A stretch of DNA of 18,419 nt from a bacterium (lineage in GTDB: Bacteria; Pseudomonadota; Gammaproteobacteria; Berkiellales; Berkiellaceae), in assembly GCA_009927065.1 (NCBI GenBank), contig RFNU01000160.1, forward strand, positions 1 to 18,419. Reading direction: 5' to 3'. A program made the translations under genes and the position numbers. This document shows positions 7,491-14,880 of this stretch, in pieces (positions within the stretch are counted from its first letter, which is position 1; each line of letters starts with the position of its first letter). Under the pieces are notes generated by a model. It did not search any database. It saw only the letters and a program-made list of their open reading frames with translations, and was not told the DNA's origin.

Positions 7491-8121
7491 GCGATTGTTC
7501 TTCTTCTTCCGAGATAAAAAGTTTAACTATTTTGATAGAATCTGAAATAAGTATAGATCGAGCAACGTCGGTGCTGAGTTCAAGTTCAACCTGTCCGCCT
7601 GTCATCTTTCGGTAAACTTTCAGAAGAAGCAAGCTGTCTTTTAAAGCACCATGAAATTTTCTTCCAGATAAATCAATCTCTAGTCGTTGGCATAATGCAT
7701 CTAGAGAATTTTTCTTTCCAGGATATTTTTTGCGAGCAATCGCAAGCGTATCAATCACTTCGTGACAATAAGTTTGTAGATTATTATAACCAATCAGGGA
7801 TAACTCTTGATTTAAAAAGGCGAGATCAAAGGAAGCATTATGAGCTATTAATGTTGCGCCTTTAATAAATTCAAGGAATACGTCGACTTTTTCATGAAAT
7901 CCAGGTTTGTCAAGCAAAAATTCATTTGATAAACCATGAACAGAGAACGCCCCTTCATCAACAGCACGTTTAGGATTAAAATAAGTATGAAAGTGCAAAG
8001 GATTTTCTTCATCACTGAGCTCTACACAAGCTAATTCGACAACACGATGACCATCGCAAACTTGTTTACCTGCAACACGACAAAAACCAGTTGTTTCTGT
8101 ATCAAAACTAATAATACGCAT
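7462..8121 (-). CDS. dnaQ: DNA polymerase III epsilon subunit, 3'-5' proofreading exonuclease
   Basis: DnaQ is the proofreading subunit of the replicative polymerase core, bound to the alpha and theta subunits. All DEDDh catalytic residues are present: D7 and E9 in FDTETTG, D99 in HNASFDLAF, H157 and D162 in HGALKDSLLLLKVY. GAFSVHGLS (57-65) is the family's IHG-like segment. At 219 residues it is slightly shorter than the 243 of E. coli, with the difference in the C-terminal tail that binds alpha. The ATG at 8121 follows the rnhA stop by 9 nt; only a weak GAG-type binding site lies before it, so translation may depend on rnhA. In E. coli, dnaQ and rnhA are divergent; here they are co-directional. 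Confidence 0.95.
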   Translation of the reverse strand: MRIISFDTETTGFCRVAGKQVCDGHRVVELACVELSDEENPLHFHTYFNPKRAVDEGAFSVHGLSNEFLLDKPGFHEKVDVFLEFIKGATLIAHNASFDLAFLNQELSLIGYNNLQTYCHEVIDTLAIARKKYPGKKNSLDALCQRLEIDLSGRKFHGALKDSLLLLKVYRKMTGGQVELELSTDVARSILISDSIKIVKLFISEEEEQSHVDFIKTYC

Positions 8122-8130
8122 TTTTATAGA

Positions 8131-8577
8131 CTACTCACGATAAGATATAGCTTGTGAACGAGCTATTTGGTCGACTTTTTCATTTTCAGTATGCCCATTA
8201 TGTGCTTTAACCCAACGCCACTCCACTTTTAAATGCAGTTGCGCCGCATCAATAGCTTTCCATAATTCACTATTTTTAACAGGTGTTTTTGACGCTGTGA
8301 TCCAATTTTTCCTTTTCCAGCCATGAATCCATTCCGTGATGCCTTGTTGCACATACATAGAGTCTGTATAAATAATAGCCGGGGTTGTTGGGGCGTTTTG
8401 CTTAAGCCAATATAAAGCTTGTAATGCCGCCTCTAATTCCATTTGGTTATTTGTGGTCAGCTTTTTACCACCAGAGCACACAACAGGTTCAGGTGTATTG
8501 GGTTTAAGGACTAAAATGCCCCAACCACCAGGGCCGGGATTATTTAAGCATGCACCATCTGTATAAATATGAATCAT
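8131..8577 (-). CDS. rnhA: Ribonuclease HI
   Basis: RNase HI cuts the RNA strand of RNA-DNA hybrids (primers, R-loops). 148 residues, close to the 155 of E. coli. The start YTDGACLNNPGPGGWG and the active-site residues D7, E47 (NNQMELEA), D72 (YTDSMYV) and D136 (EKVDQIA) are all present, as is the catalytic-loop H126 (WVKAHNGH). The basic protrusion (HGWKRKNWITASK) that helps hybrid binding is also there. The ATG at 8577 is 3 nt after the stop of nhaD; AGGA lies inside the end of nhaD, somewhat far upstream. Tight packing suggests it depends on the antiporter transcript. Confidence 0.97.
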   Translation of the reverse strand: MIHIYTDGACLNNPGPGGWGILVLKPNTPEPVVCSGGKKLTTNNQMELEAALQALYWLKQNAPTTPAIIYTDSMYVQQGITEWIHGWKRKNWITASKTPVKNSELWKAIDAAQLHLKVEWRWVKAHNGHTENEKVDQIARSQAISYRE

Positions 8578-8580
8578 GTG

Positions 8581-9915
8581 TTAAAAGGTTCCTGCGTTGA
8601 GCCAAAAATGAGTTAAAATACTTAAAACATAGCCAAGAGCTATTGCCCAAGACCATCGTAAGTGGCTGAAAAAAGTATAACTTTTAGGGGCCTGACCCAT
8701 GAGAGCAACGCCAGCGGCCGATCCCACTGAAAGCAATGATCCACCAACACCAGCAGTGAGTGTTACAAGTAACCATTGGCCTTCAGGCAAGTTGATATTC
8801 ATCTTTAAAACTGCAGCCATGACAGGAATATTGTCTAAAATTGATGAGCATAACCCAACAATAATATGAGCTGGGGTAGCTTGATGTTTTAATGATAATC
8901 CTGATCCTAATTGGTCGTAAAGGAGATGAGAGATCTCATTTAACAATCCTAAAGCACTTAAAGCTCCGACACAGAGCATCACTCCGTAGAAAAACAGCAA
9001 GGTATCCCATTCCAAAGATTCCATAATTTTAAAAATATCGAATTGATGAGACCCTGGTTTATGTTTCGATTTGAGTTTTAAAAAGTAGGAAAAAATTTGA
9101 AGATAACCTAATCCAACCATCATCCCGAATGTTGGAGGGAGGCCTAAAAAGTGGTGGCATACAACAGAAGTTGTAATCGTTAATAAAAACAACACAATCG
9201 AAATTTTTGCGCCATCTTTGAATTGTATATCTTCTTCAAGAGCTGAAGGTAATCCCCGATCGATAGCAAAAGACATGCAATAAGCAGGCACTAAGAAGTT
9301 TACCAGTGAAGGAATAAAGAGTTTAAAAAACAGACTAAAGCCAAGAACCCCTTGTTGCCAGACCATCAGGGTTGTAATATCGCCAAATGGACAAAAAGCA
9401 CCACCAGCATTAGCTGCTACAACAATATTAATACATCCTAACGCTATGAATTTTTGATTATCTTTTCCTACTGCTATTAAAATAGCCCCCATCACTAAGG
9501 CCGTGGTGAGATTGTCAGCAATCGGTGAAAGAAAAAATGCAATCAGACCAGTTGTCCAAAAAAGCTGTTGATATGACATTCCTTTTTGAATAAGGTAGGA
9601 CTTTAGTTTTTCAAAAACATTTAACTGCTCTAGTGTTTTGACATAAACCATAGAAACAAAAAGAAACAGAAAGAGATTGGCATATTCAAGAAGGTTAGTT
9701 TCATAAAGTTCATGAACATGACCATTCCAGTTTAAAAATTTTTCAGCATAACCCAAGAGGATCCAGAGTAACCCGGCAGCAATCAGCATGGGCTTGGATT
9801 TTCTAAAATGGGTATATTCTTCAGCAATCACAAAACCATAGCTAATGATAAAAATGACTACGCTCATCAATGATATCCATAGGGGTGGCGTTGGGTGAGG
9901 TAGACCAATAGGCAT
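8581..9915 (-). CDS. nhaD: NhaD-type Na+/H+ antiporter
   Basis: An inner-membrane sodium/proton antiporter of the NhaD (ion transporter) family. 444 residues with about a dozen hydrophobic segments. Family hallmarks: SPIADNLTTAL (130-140), AANAGGAFCPFGDITT (167-182), SSILDNIPVMAA (357-368) and GVGGSLLSVGSAAG (389-402). The paired D-N motifs at 134-135 and 361-362 are the expected ion-binding sites of the two inverted halves. ATG at 9915 is preceded by AGAGAG at a short spacing; a later ATG (residue 17) would start right at the first membrane segment and is an alternative. It follows the MFS gene by 10 nt. NhaD proteins usually support growth at high sodium and alkaline pH; here the physiological role is inferred. 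Confidence 0.93.
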   Translation of the reverse strand: MPIGLPHPTPPLWISLMSVVIFIISYGFVIAEEYTHFRKSKPMLIAAGLLWILLGYAEKFLNWNGHVHELYETNLLEYANLFLFLFVSMVYVKTLEQLNVFEKLKSYLIQKGMSYQQLFWTTGLIAFFLSPIADNLTTALVMGAILIAVGKDNQKFIALGCINIVVAANAGGAFCPFGDITTLMVWQQGVLGFSLFFKLFIPSLVNFLVPAYCMSFAIDRGLPSALEEDIQFKDGAKISIVLFLLTITTSVVCHHFLGLPPTFGMMVGLGYLQIFSYFLKLKSKHKPGSHQFDIFKIMESLEWDTLLFFYGVMLCVGALSALGLLNEISHLLYDQLGSGLSLKHQATPAHIIVGLCSSILDNIPVMAAVLKMNINLPEGQWLLVTLTAGVGGSLLSVGSAAGVALMGQAPKSYTFFSHLRWSWAIALGYVLSILTHFWLNAGTF

Positions 9916-9925
9916 GATTGACTCT

Positions 9926-11116
9926 CTAATCTGTTAAGTGGTGTGTAACAGTATATGCGGGAATTAAAACAAGAGGCAAGACTAACAGCGCTGTTTTTAA
10001 AGAAATTTCTAAGCTCCAATTTAACGACGATGTGTAATCGAGATACCATCCCATTAAAGGTTGAAAGCAAACAGAGATTAATAGAACGGTAACATTAACA
10101 ATAACAATAGAAAGTGCTGGTTGATTGATTTTTTTTTGGATAAAGGTAAAAATCAAGAGCATAAATGATGCTGCTAGCCCAATAAAAAAACAGGATAACG
10201 CTAACATCCCATGCGATCTTGTTGGGTTAAAAATAAATAAAAATAAACTAAAAAATTCAGTTGCTATAGCTATTCTTAACAGTCGAACGCCTGTGATATG
10301 AAGACTGAGAGCGGCTTTACTCAAACTGCCTGTAATAGTGCCAAAAAAGAAAAAAGACAAAATCCAAGCGCTATTAGCAAAATCAACATGGTGATAGTGC
10401 TCGAGAATTAATGTGCCCCATAAAGCAGGTAAGACTATCAAGGGGAGAACCATTGAGCATCCAATTAAGATTAATTGAAAAAGAAAAGGCAAATGATTGA
10501 ATGAAAAGTTATGATCAAATTGACTATAAGTTTCTACACCAGTCTTATGGTGCTCAGAGTAAAAATAAACAAAGAGAACAACCAAGAGACATAATGCATA
10601 CGCACAGGTTAGCATGATTGTGCGCCAATGATAAAAATTCAAAGCCAGTTCAAGAGGATATTCTGCCGATAAGGCACCCAGCATTCCGATTGTATTGGCC
10701 AAACCGACATAAAATGAAAACTGTTGTTCATCAAACCATCGGTGCGCTAGTTCCAAGAGTAATATAAACGAAATCGACGCTCCAAAACCCATGAGTATGC
10801 GCGCTAAAAAAGCCTCGCTTAAAGAATGGCTATGAGCAAAAAAAACTAAGCCAATAATAAAAAAAGCTGAAAATATCAAAAAACTTTTTTTAACACCGTA
10901 ACGTATCATGAAAAGCGTTGCTGGTATTTGGCAGAGCGCATAACTGTAGTAAAAAGCAGCTGAAAGTTTCCCTAATTGCGTATAATTAATGTTGAATTCA
11001 TTTTTTAAAAAAGATTGCAACATATTTGGTGAAATTCTAATAAAAAATTCTAATCCATAAACGAGACTAACTATACTCCATATAAGGAATAGTTTAAAAT
11101 AGTGTTTTGAGGTCAT
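9926..11116 (-). CDS. Major facilitator superfamily transporter
   Basis: 396 residues with about 12 membrane segments in the typical 6+6 layout. The N-terminal half reads FFIRISPNMLQSFL ... GKLSAAFYYSYALCQIPATLFMIRYGVKK, a pattern common in MFS carriers of Legionella and Coxiella relatives, followed by LARILMGFGASISFILLLELAHRWF. The motif A loop after segment 2 (MIRYGVKK) lacks the usual aspartate. The substrate cannot be told from sequence; candidates are organic acids, amino acids or nucleosides. The ATG at 11116 has AAGGAA about 6 nt upstream. It is the first gene of the minus-strand operon, behind the promoter at 11210-11218, and reads divergently from the NhaP-type gene. Confidence 0.88.
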   Translation of the reverse strand: MTSKHYFKLFLIWSIVSLVYGLEFFIRISPNMLQSFLKNEFNINYTQLGKLSAAFYYSYALCQIPATLFMIRYGVKKSFLIFSAFFIIGLVFFAHSHSLSEAFLARILMGFGASISFILLLELAHRWFDEQQFSFYVGLANTIGMLGALSAEYPLELALNFYHWRTIMLTCAYALCLLVVLFVYFYSEHHKTGVETYSQFDHNFSFNHLPFLFQLILIGCSMVLPLIVLPALWGTLILEHYHHVDFANSAWILSFFFFGTITGSLSKAALSLHITGVRLLRIAIATEFFSLFLFIFNPTRSHGMLALSCFFIGLAASFMLLIFTFIQKKINQPALSIVIVNVTVLLISVCFQPLMGWYLDYTSSLNWSLEISLKTALLVLPLVLIPAYTVTHHLTD

Positions 11117-11130
11117 ACCAGACTTCCTTA

Positions 11131-11185
11131 CAAGCTTTGCTTGAGAAATTCATATTAAGACTTTACACAAGATATTAAATTTCTC
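11131..11185 (-). promoter_or_regulatory. Structured leader of the MFS-nhaD-rnhA-dnaQ operon
   Basis: In the leader, an 8-bp inverted repeat GAGAAATT (11185-11178) / AATTTCTC (11150-11143) is followed at once by a small perfect hairpin CAAGC-AAA-GCTTG (11143-11131). That hairpin ends 2-3 nt before the AAGGAA ribosome binding site. The structure could influence initiation on the first gene. No known riboswitch class is recognised. Confidence 0.4.
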
Positions 11186-11209
11186 TTCAGATAACAAATA
11201 AAGAAGGAC

Positions 11210-11218
11210 AGTATACCA
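11210..11218 (-). promoter_or_regulatory. Extended -10 promoter of the minus-strand operon
   Basis: The minus strand reads TGGTATACT: a TATACT -10 box (11215-11210) with the TGn extension (11218-11216). No good -35 is found at 16-18 nt, which fits an extended -10 promoter. The transcript would start near 11203, giving an 87-nt leader. Confidence 0.5.
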
Positions 11219-11303
11219 TATCGCAGCGAAGGTTAGCAGCTTACAATGCGTAAAGAGCAAGAATAGTACAATGTTTTTAGCCCTTGTGAATAAGGAGAGT
11301 AAA

Positions 11304-12641
11304 ATGCCAAAAGAAGAAGTAGGTACTATATTAATGTTGATTACAGCAATGGCGAGTTATATTAATCATCGTTATTTGCATTTACCTAAATCCATAGGGC
11401 TAACTTTTGTAACTTTTTTTATCTCCATGATTATTGTGCTGTTACATCATATTGACGTTAGCCTTGCTGTGAATATGATTGAAATGATATCAACGTTAGA
11501 GTTTTCTCATACCTTTCTTCAACGAATGCTAGGATTTTTGCTTTTTGCTGGCGCTTTACAGATAGATTATCGAGATCTGTATAAGCATAAATTGATTATT
11601 GGCCTGCTTTCAACAGTCAGTGTTTTAATATCGACATTTTTGATTGGGGTAGGCACTTGGGTCGTTATTCAGTTTGTTGGCCTTCAATTACCGATTCTGT
11701 ATTGTTTTTTATTTGGTGCTTTAATATCTCCTACCGATCCTGTCGCGGTGATGAGTATTTTAAAATCAACAAAAGCCCCAAAAAGTCTTGAAATGAAAAT
11801 TGCAGGAGAAGCTCTTTTTAATGATGCTATGGGGATTGTTTTATTTGTAGCTATTTCTGGACTTGCTAATGGTACTCTTGAACTATCAATTTTAGATTTC
11901 TGTATTTTCTTTTTAAGACAGGCTGTTGGTGGGATTATTTTTGGATTGATGCTAGGACAAATCTTCTCCCGTCTTATTAAGGGTATAGATAGCTCTTTTG
12001 TATTAATTTTAATGACGATATCTCTAGTGAGTACGGGCTATCTTGTTGCTGAGCACTATTTAAATATTTCTGCTGTTATCACAATAGGTGTTTCAGGATT
12101 ATCTGTTGGTAATACATTGCGTCGCAGTGGATTTTCGCTTGATCTTCGTAACCATCTTTATGATTTTTGGGAATTTGTTGATGAAATTTTAAATGCTTTT
12201 TTATTTGTGATTATCGGTCTTGAATTTTTAGAAATTTCAAGCACACCCTTAATTTTTGTAGCTTGTATGGCGACGATAGGGATTACAGTTATCGCTCGCT
12301 GGATTTCAGTTGCTATCCCCTTAGCCTGGATTACAGGATTTCGTTATATTAACTCACAATTATTGTGGTTAATGACGTGGGGCGGTATGCGCGGAGGTAT
12401 TTCGATTGCATTGGCACTCATGATACCCTCGACAGTGATGTATCGCAATACAATTGTTGCAATTACATACTCAGTCGTTATTTTTTCTATTATCGTTCAA
12501 GGAATGACGATCGCCCCTTTAATGCATAAAATGAATTTAAGTAATGCTCGTTTCAAGCCTAAAAAAATCGAGGACGTTATTATATCCAATATGCCTAATC
12601 ACCTTCCTTCGAGCTTAGATGAACAGGCGTTTACCGACTGA
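11304..12641 (+). CDS. NhaP-type (CPA1) Na+(K+)/H+ exchanger
   Basis: An inner-membrane cation/proton exchanger of the CPA1 family. With the start chosen it has 445 residues and about 12-13 membrane segments. Key motifs: GALISPTDPVAVMSIL (138-153), GEALFNDAMGIVLF (168-181) with the essential N173-D174 pair, FVDEILNAFLFVIIGLE (291-307), and GGMRGGISIALAL (360-372) with the conserved R363. The start is ATG 11304, because AAGGAG (11292-11297) is 6 nt before it. The upstream in-frame ATG at 11271 has no binding site and would add 11 residues. No convincing promoter was seen; a TACAAT at 11267-11272 lacks a -35. The stop overlaps the addB-like gene by 23 nt. Which cation is moved cannot be decided from sequence. 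Confidence 0.92.
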   Translation: MPKEEVGTILMLITAMASYINHRYLHLPKSIGLTFVTFFISMIIVLLHHIDVSLAVNMIEMISTLEFSHTFLQRMLGFLLFAGALQIDYRDLYKHKLIIGLLSTVSVLISTFLIGVGTWVVIQFVGLQLPILYCFLFGALISPTDPVAVMSILKSTKAPKSLEMKIAGEALFNDAMGIVLFVAISGLANGTLELSILDFCIFFLRQAVGGIIFGLMLGQIFSRLIKGIDSSFVLILMTISLVSTGYLVAEHYLNISAVITIGVSGLSVGNTLRRSGFSLDLRNHLYDFWEFVDEILNAFLFVIIGLEFLEISSTPLIFVACMATIGITVIARWISVAIPLAWITGFRYINSQLLWLMTWGGMRGGISIALALMIPSTVMYRNTIVAITYSVVIFSIIVQGMTIAPLMHKMNLSNARFKPKKIEDVIISNMPNHLPSSLDEQAFTD

Positions 12642-14880
12642 TGCTTTGGCTGAAGGCTTGATTGTTGTTGTGCCTAATAATAGGGCGCAACAATTTTGGG
12701 TCGAAGCTTATTGCAAAAGTCGCGCTTCTTGTGCACCAATCTTACCAGCTTCTCGAGTATTGTCTTTTACAGACTTTATTAGACAAGTTTTTAAGCTTCA
12801 AAAGGATTTTTTTGATGCTACTTTGCTACAAGATCTTCAAGTGAGTCTCGGATTATTAAATCTTCTTCCGGTAACAATACCGTTGAATGAGTTACCTCAT
12901 TATGTTCATTTATTTTTACAAGCCTTTAAGGTGATGATCCGTTGGCGCATTTCTATCAAGGAGTTTAAAAAATATACTCTCAACGACCAGCAGTATTTTT
13001 TTGCAGAAAAATCGGTTCTTTTTAAGCAATGGTTAGCAGAACATCGATTGTTTGTCATCGAGCAAGCAATCGAAGCTCTTATTGAGCAAGACCAGATTCA
13101 GTGGCCGGCGCAGTCTTATTTTTTTTATGGCTTTGATGATTACTATCCGTTACAAGAAGCCTTATTTCAAAGAATGCAGCAAGATGGACTCTATCTTGAA
13201 TTTGAACAACATCATCATAACGAGTCATTCCATCATAAGAAATATAATTTTTTCCAAAAAGAAGAAGAAATCAAAGAGGCTATCAAATGGTTGACCAATC
13301 TGCCTCATGATGAGCCAGGAGTGATCGTTGTGTTAGAAATGAATAAAGAATTTAAATATCTCGTTGATAAAGTGATTCATACTCTTGAGCCAGAGTTAAT
13401 GCGTCTTCCCTTAGAACAAGTCTTAAAGAATATAGCTTTTAGTAGTGGAGTGCCACTGAGCGAACAAGCTCTTGTCTCAGAACTGTTAACGCTCTTACAA
13501 TCACTTCGTTTTCAACAAACATTTTTTCTTTCAGCCCATCATTTTCTAGCACAGATCAACTATGTTGCTCACAGCCAGCGCACATTATATAGTTGGAATC
13601 AGTTGTTATTGAAAGCATTAGAGAGTGCTCAATGGTGTCAGCAAGTTCAACTCACAAGTGTTGAATATCAGGCGCACGTCATGTTTTTAGAAAAACTTGA
13701 TCAGCTTAATCAAGTGAGTGTTTTTTTAGAAGAATATAACTATCAAGAATGGGTAACTTATCTGACAGTTTATTTTAAGAGCGTTATTTTTCAGCCGCAA
13801 TCACTCGAGTCTCATCGTTACTGTATGGGTTTATTAGAAGCCGCTCCATTAGGATTTGAGCATGTATGGGTGATCGGCGCTGATGCATCGCAGATCCCAC
13901 AGTCTCTTAATCCACATCCCTTACTCCCTGCTGACATGCAAGAAGTGCATTGGATGCCTCATGCCCATTATCAAAGAGAACATCATTATTTAACTAAGAT
14001 TTTATCACGATTGGCGCAAGCACAAGATTTTTGCCTAAGTTATGCCAAACAAGATCATTATCGACATTATTATCCTTCACCAATGTTAGAGCAAATTTTT
14101 CCTGGCCCTTATCAGCCTATGAGATCTGAGATCAAGAACCATACCCTTTACGCATGGACTTACCTTCCTCAAGACGACTATCAACCTATTGCCCCTCAGC
14201 GAATCACTGTGGCACAACTCAATCATTTTTTGCAGTGCCCGTTCAAAGGATTCGTACGCACATTAACAGGTGCTCAGGCCCCTATTAAGACGTTATTGCC
14301 CATCGATCCTGCTGGTCATGGCCGGCTTATTCATCAATATTTACAAGATCGTTTAGCCTGTAAAAATGAAGATCATGCTTTAGCATTATATACCGCGCAT
14401 TGGAGTCCTTTATTACGAGAGGTCGAAAAAAATCGCCTAGATGCTCTTTATCATCAAGTCAAAGAGGTTTTTGATGGTCATCAAGAACACTTGTCTTTTG
14501 AATATAAAGTGTCTTTTGAGATGGATAACTGGTGTATTGAAGGAAGAGTGGATATTTGGGACTTTGATAAAAAACATGTTTATGATCTTAAAAGTAAAAA
14601 TTTTATTGCAAGCTCATGGTTCTCTCAAGATCCAACCGATTGTCAAGGACCATTGTATGCTTTGGGCTTAAACGCTCACTCTTTAGGTGTGATTCGATTA
14701 ACACAACCTGATATTGTTATGAACTGTGAAAAAGTCCAACCATATTACACTCATTGGTCTTGTCAATTAAAAGCATTATTACTCCGATGGTCAACAGGTA
14801 ATTTTGATCCAAAACCGCAACACATAGGCATTTGTCATCATTGTAGTTTAAAAAAGGCTTGTCGTTATGAAACTTTCTGA
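12619..14880 (+). CDS. AddB-like PD-(D/E)XK nuclease, double-strand-break repair subunit
   Basis: Partner of the following helicase; belongs to the AddB-related 'probable DNA repair protein' group (TIGR03623-like). The N-terminal part is a helicase-like fold without Walker A (VVVPNNRAQQFWVEAY, then LPASRVLSFTDFIRQVF). The C-terminal nuclease has all expected residues: D645 in EGRVDIWDF, D656 and K658 in YDLKSK, Q676 and Y680 in CQGPLYALG. Four cysteines match the AddB iron-sulfur cluster: C540 (FLQCPFKGF) and C739, C742, C748, with the exact C-x2-C-x5-C spacing known from Bacillus AddB. At 753 residues it is shorter than the about 900 of its group and the about 1160 of AddB. The ATG at 12619 lies inside the NhaP-type gene with only a weak GAG before it, so translational coupling is likely. 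Confidence 0.88.
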   Translation: MNRRLPTDALAEGLIVVVPNNRAQQFWVEAYCKSRASCAPILPASRVLSFTDFIRQVFKLQKDFFDATLLQDLQVSLGLLNLLPVTIPLNELPHYVHLFLQAFKVMIRWRISIKEFKKYTLNDQQYFFAEKSVLFKQWLAEHRLFVIEQAIEALIEQDQIQWPAQSYFFYGFDDYYPLQEALFQRMQQDGLYLEFEQHHHNESFHHKKYNFFQKEEEIKEAIKWLTNLPHDEPGVIVVLEMNKEFKYLVDKVIHTLEPELMRLPLEQVLKNIAFSSGVPLSEQALVSELLTLLQSLRFQQTFFLSAHHFLAQINYVAHSQRTLYSWNQLLLKALESAQWCQQVQLTSVEYQAHVMFLEKLDQLNQVSVFLEEYNYQEWVTYLTVYFKSVIFQPQSLESHRYCMGLLEAAPLGFEHVWVIGADASQIPQSLNPHPLLPADMQEVHWMPHAHYQREHHYLTKILSRLAQAQDFCLSYAKQDHYRHYYPSPMLEQIFPGPYQPMRSEIKNHTLYAWTYLPQDDYQPIAPQRITVAQLNHFLQCPFKGFVRTLTGAQAPIKTLLPIDPAGHGRLIHQYLQDRLACKNEDHALALYTAHWSPLLREVEKNRLDALYHQVKEVFDGHQEHLSFEYKVSFEMDNWCIEGRVDIWDFDKKHVYDLKSKNFIASSWFSQDPTDCQGPLYALGLNAHSLGVIRLTQPDIVMNCEKVQPYYTHWSCQLKALLLRWSTGNFDPKPQHIGICHHCSLKKACRYETF

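Noticed and set aside
9867..10070. Open frame across the nhaD/MFS junction
   Set aside because: Out of frame with two well-supported genes and without a binding site.
11271..11303. Upstream ATG for the NhaP-type gene
   Set aside because: No ribosome binding site before it, and the AAGGAG serving ATG 11304 lies inside the extra segment.
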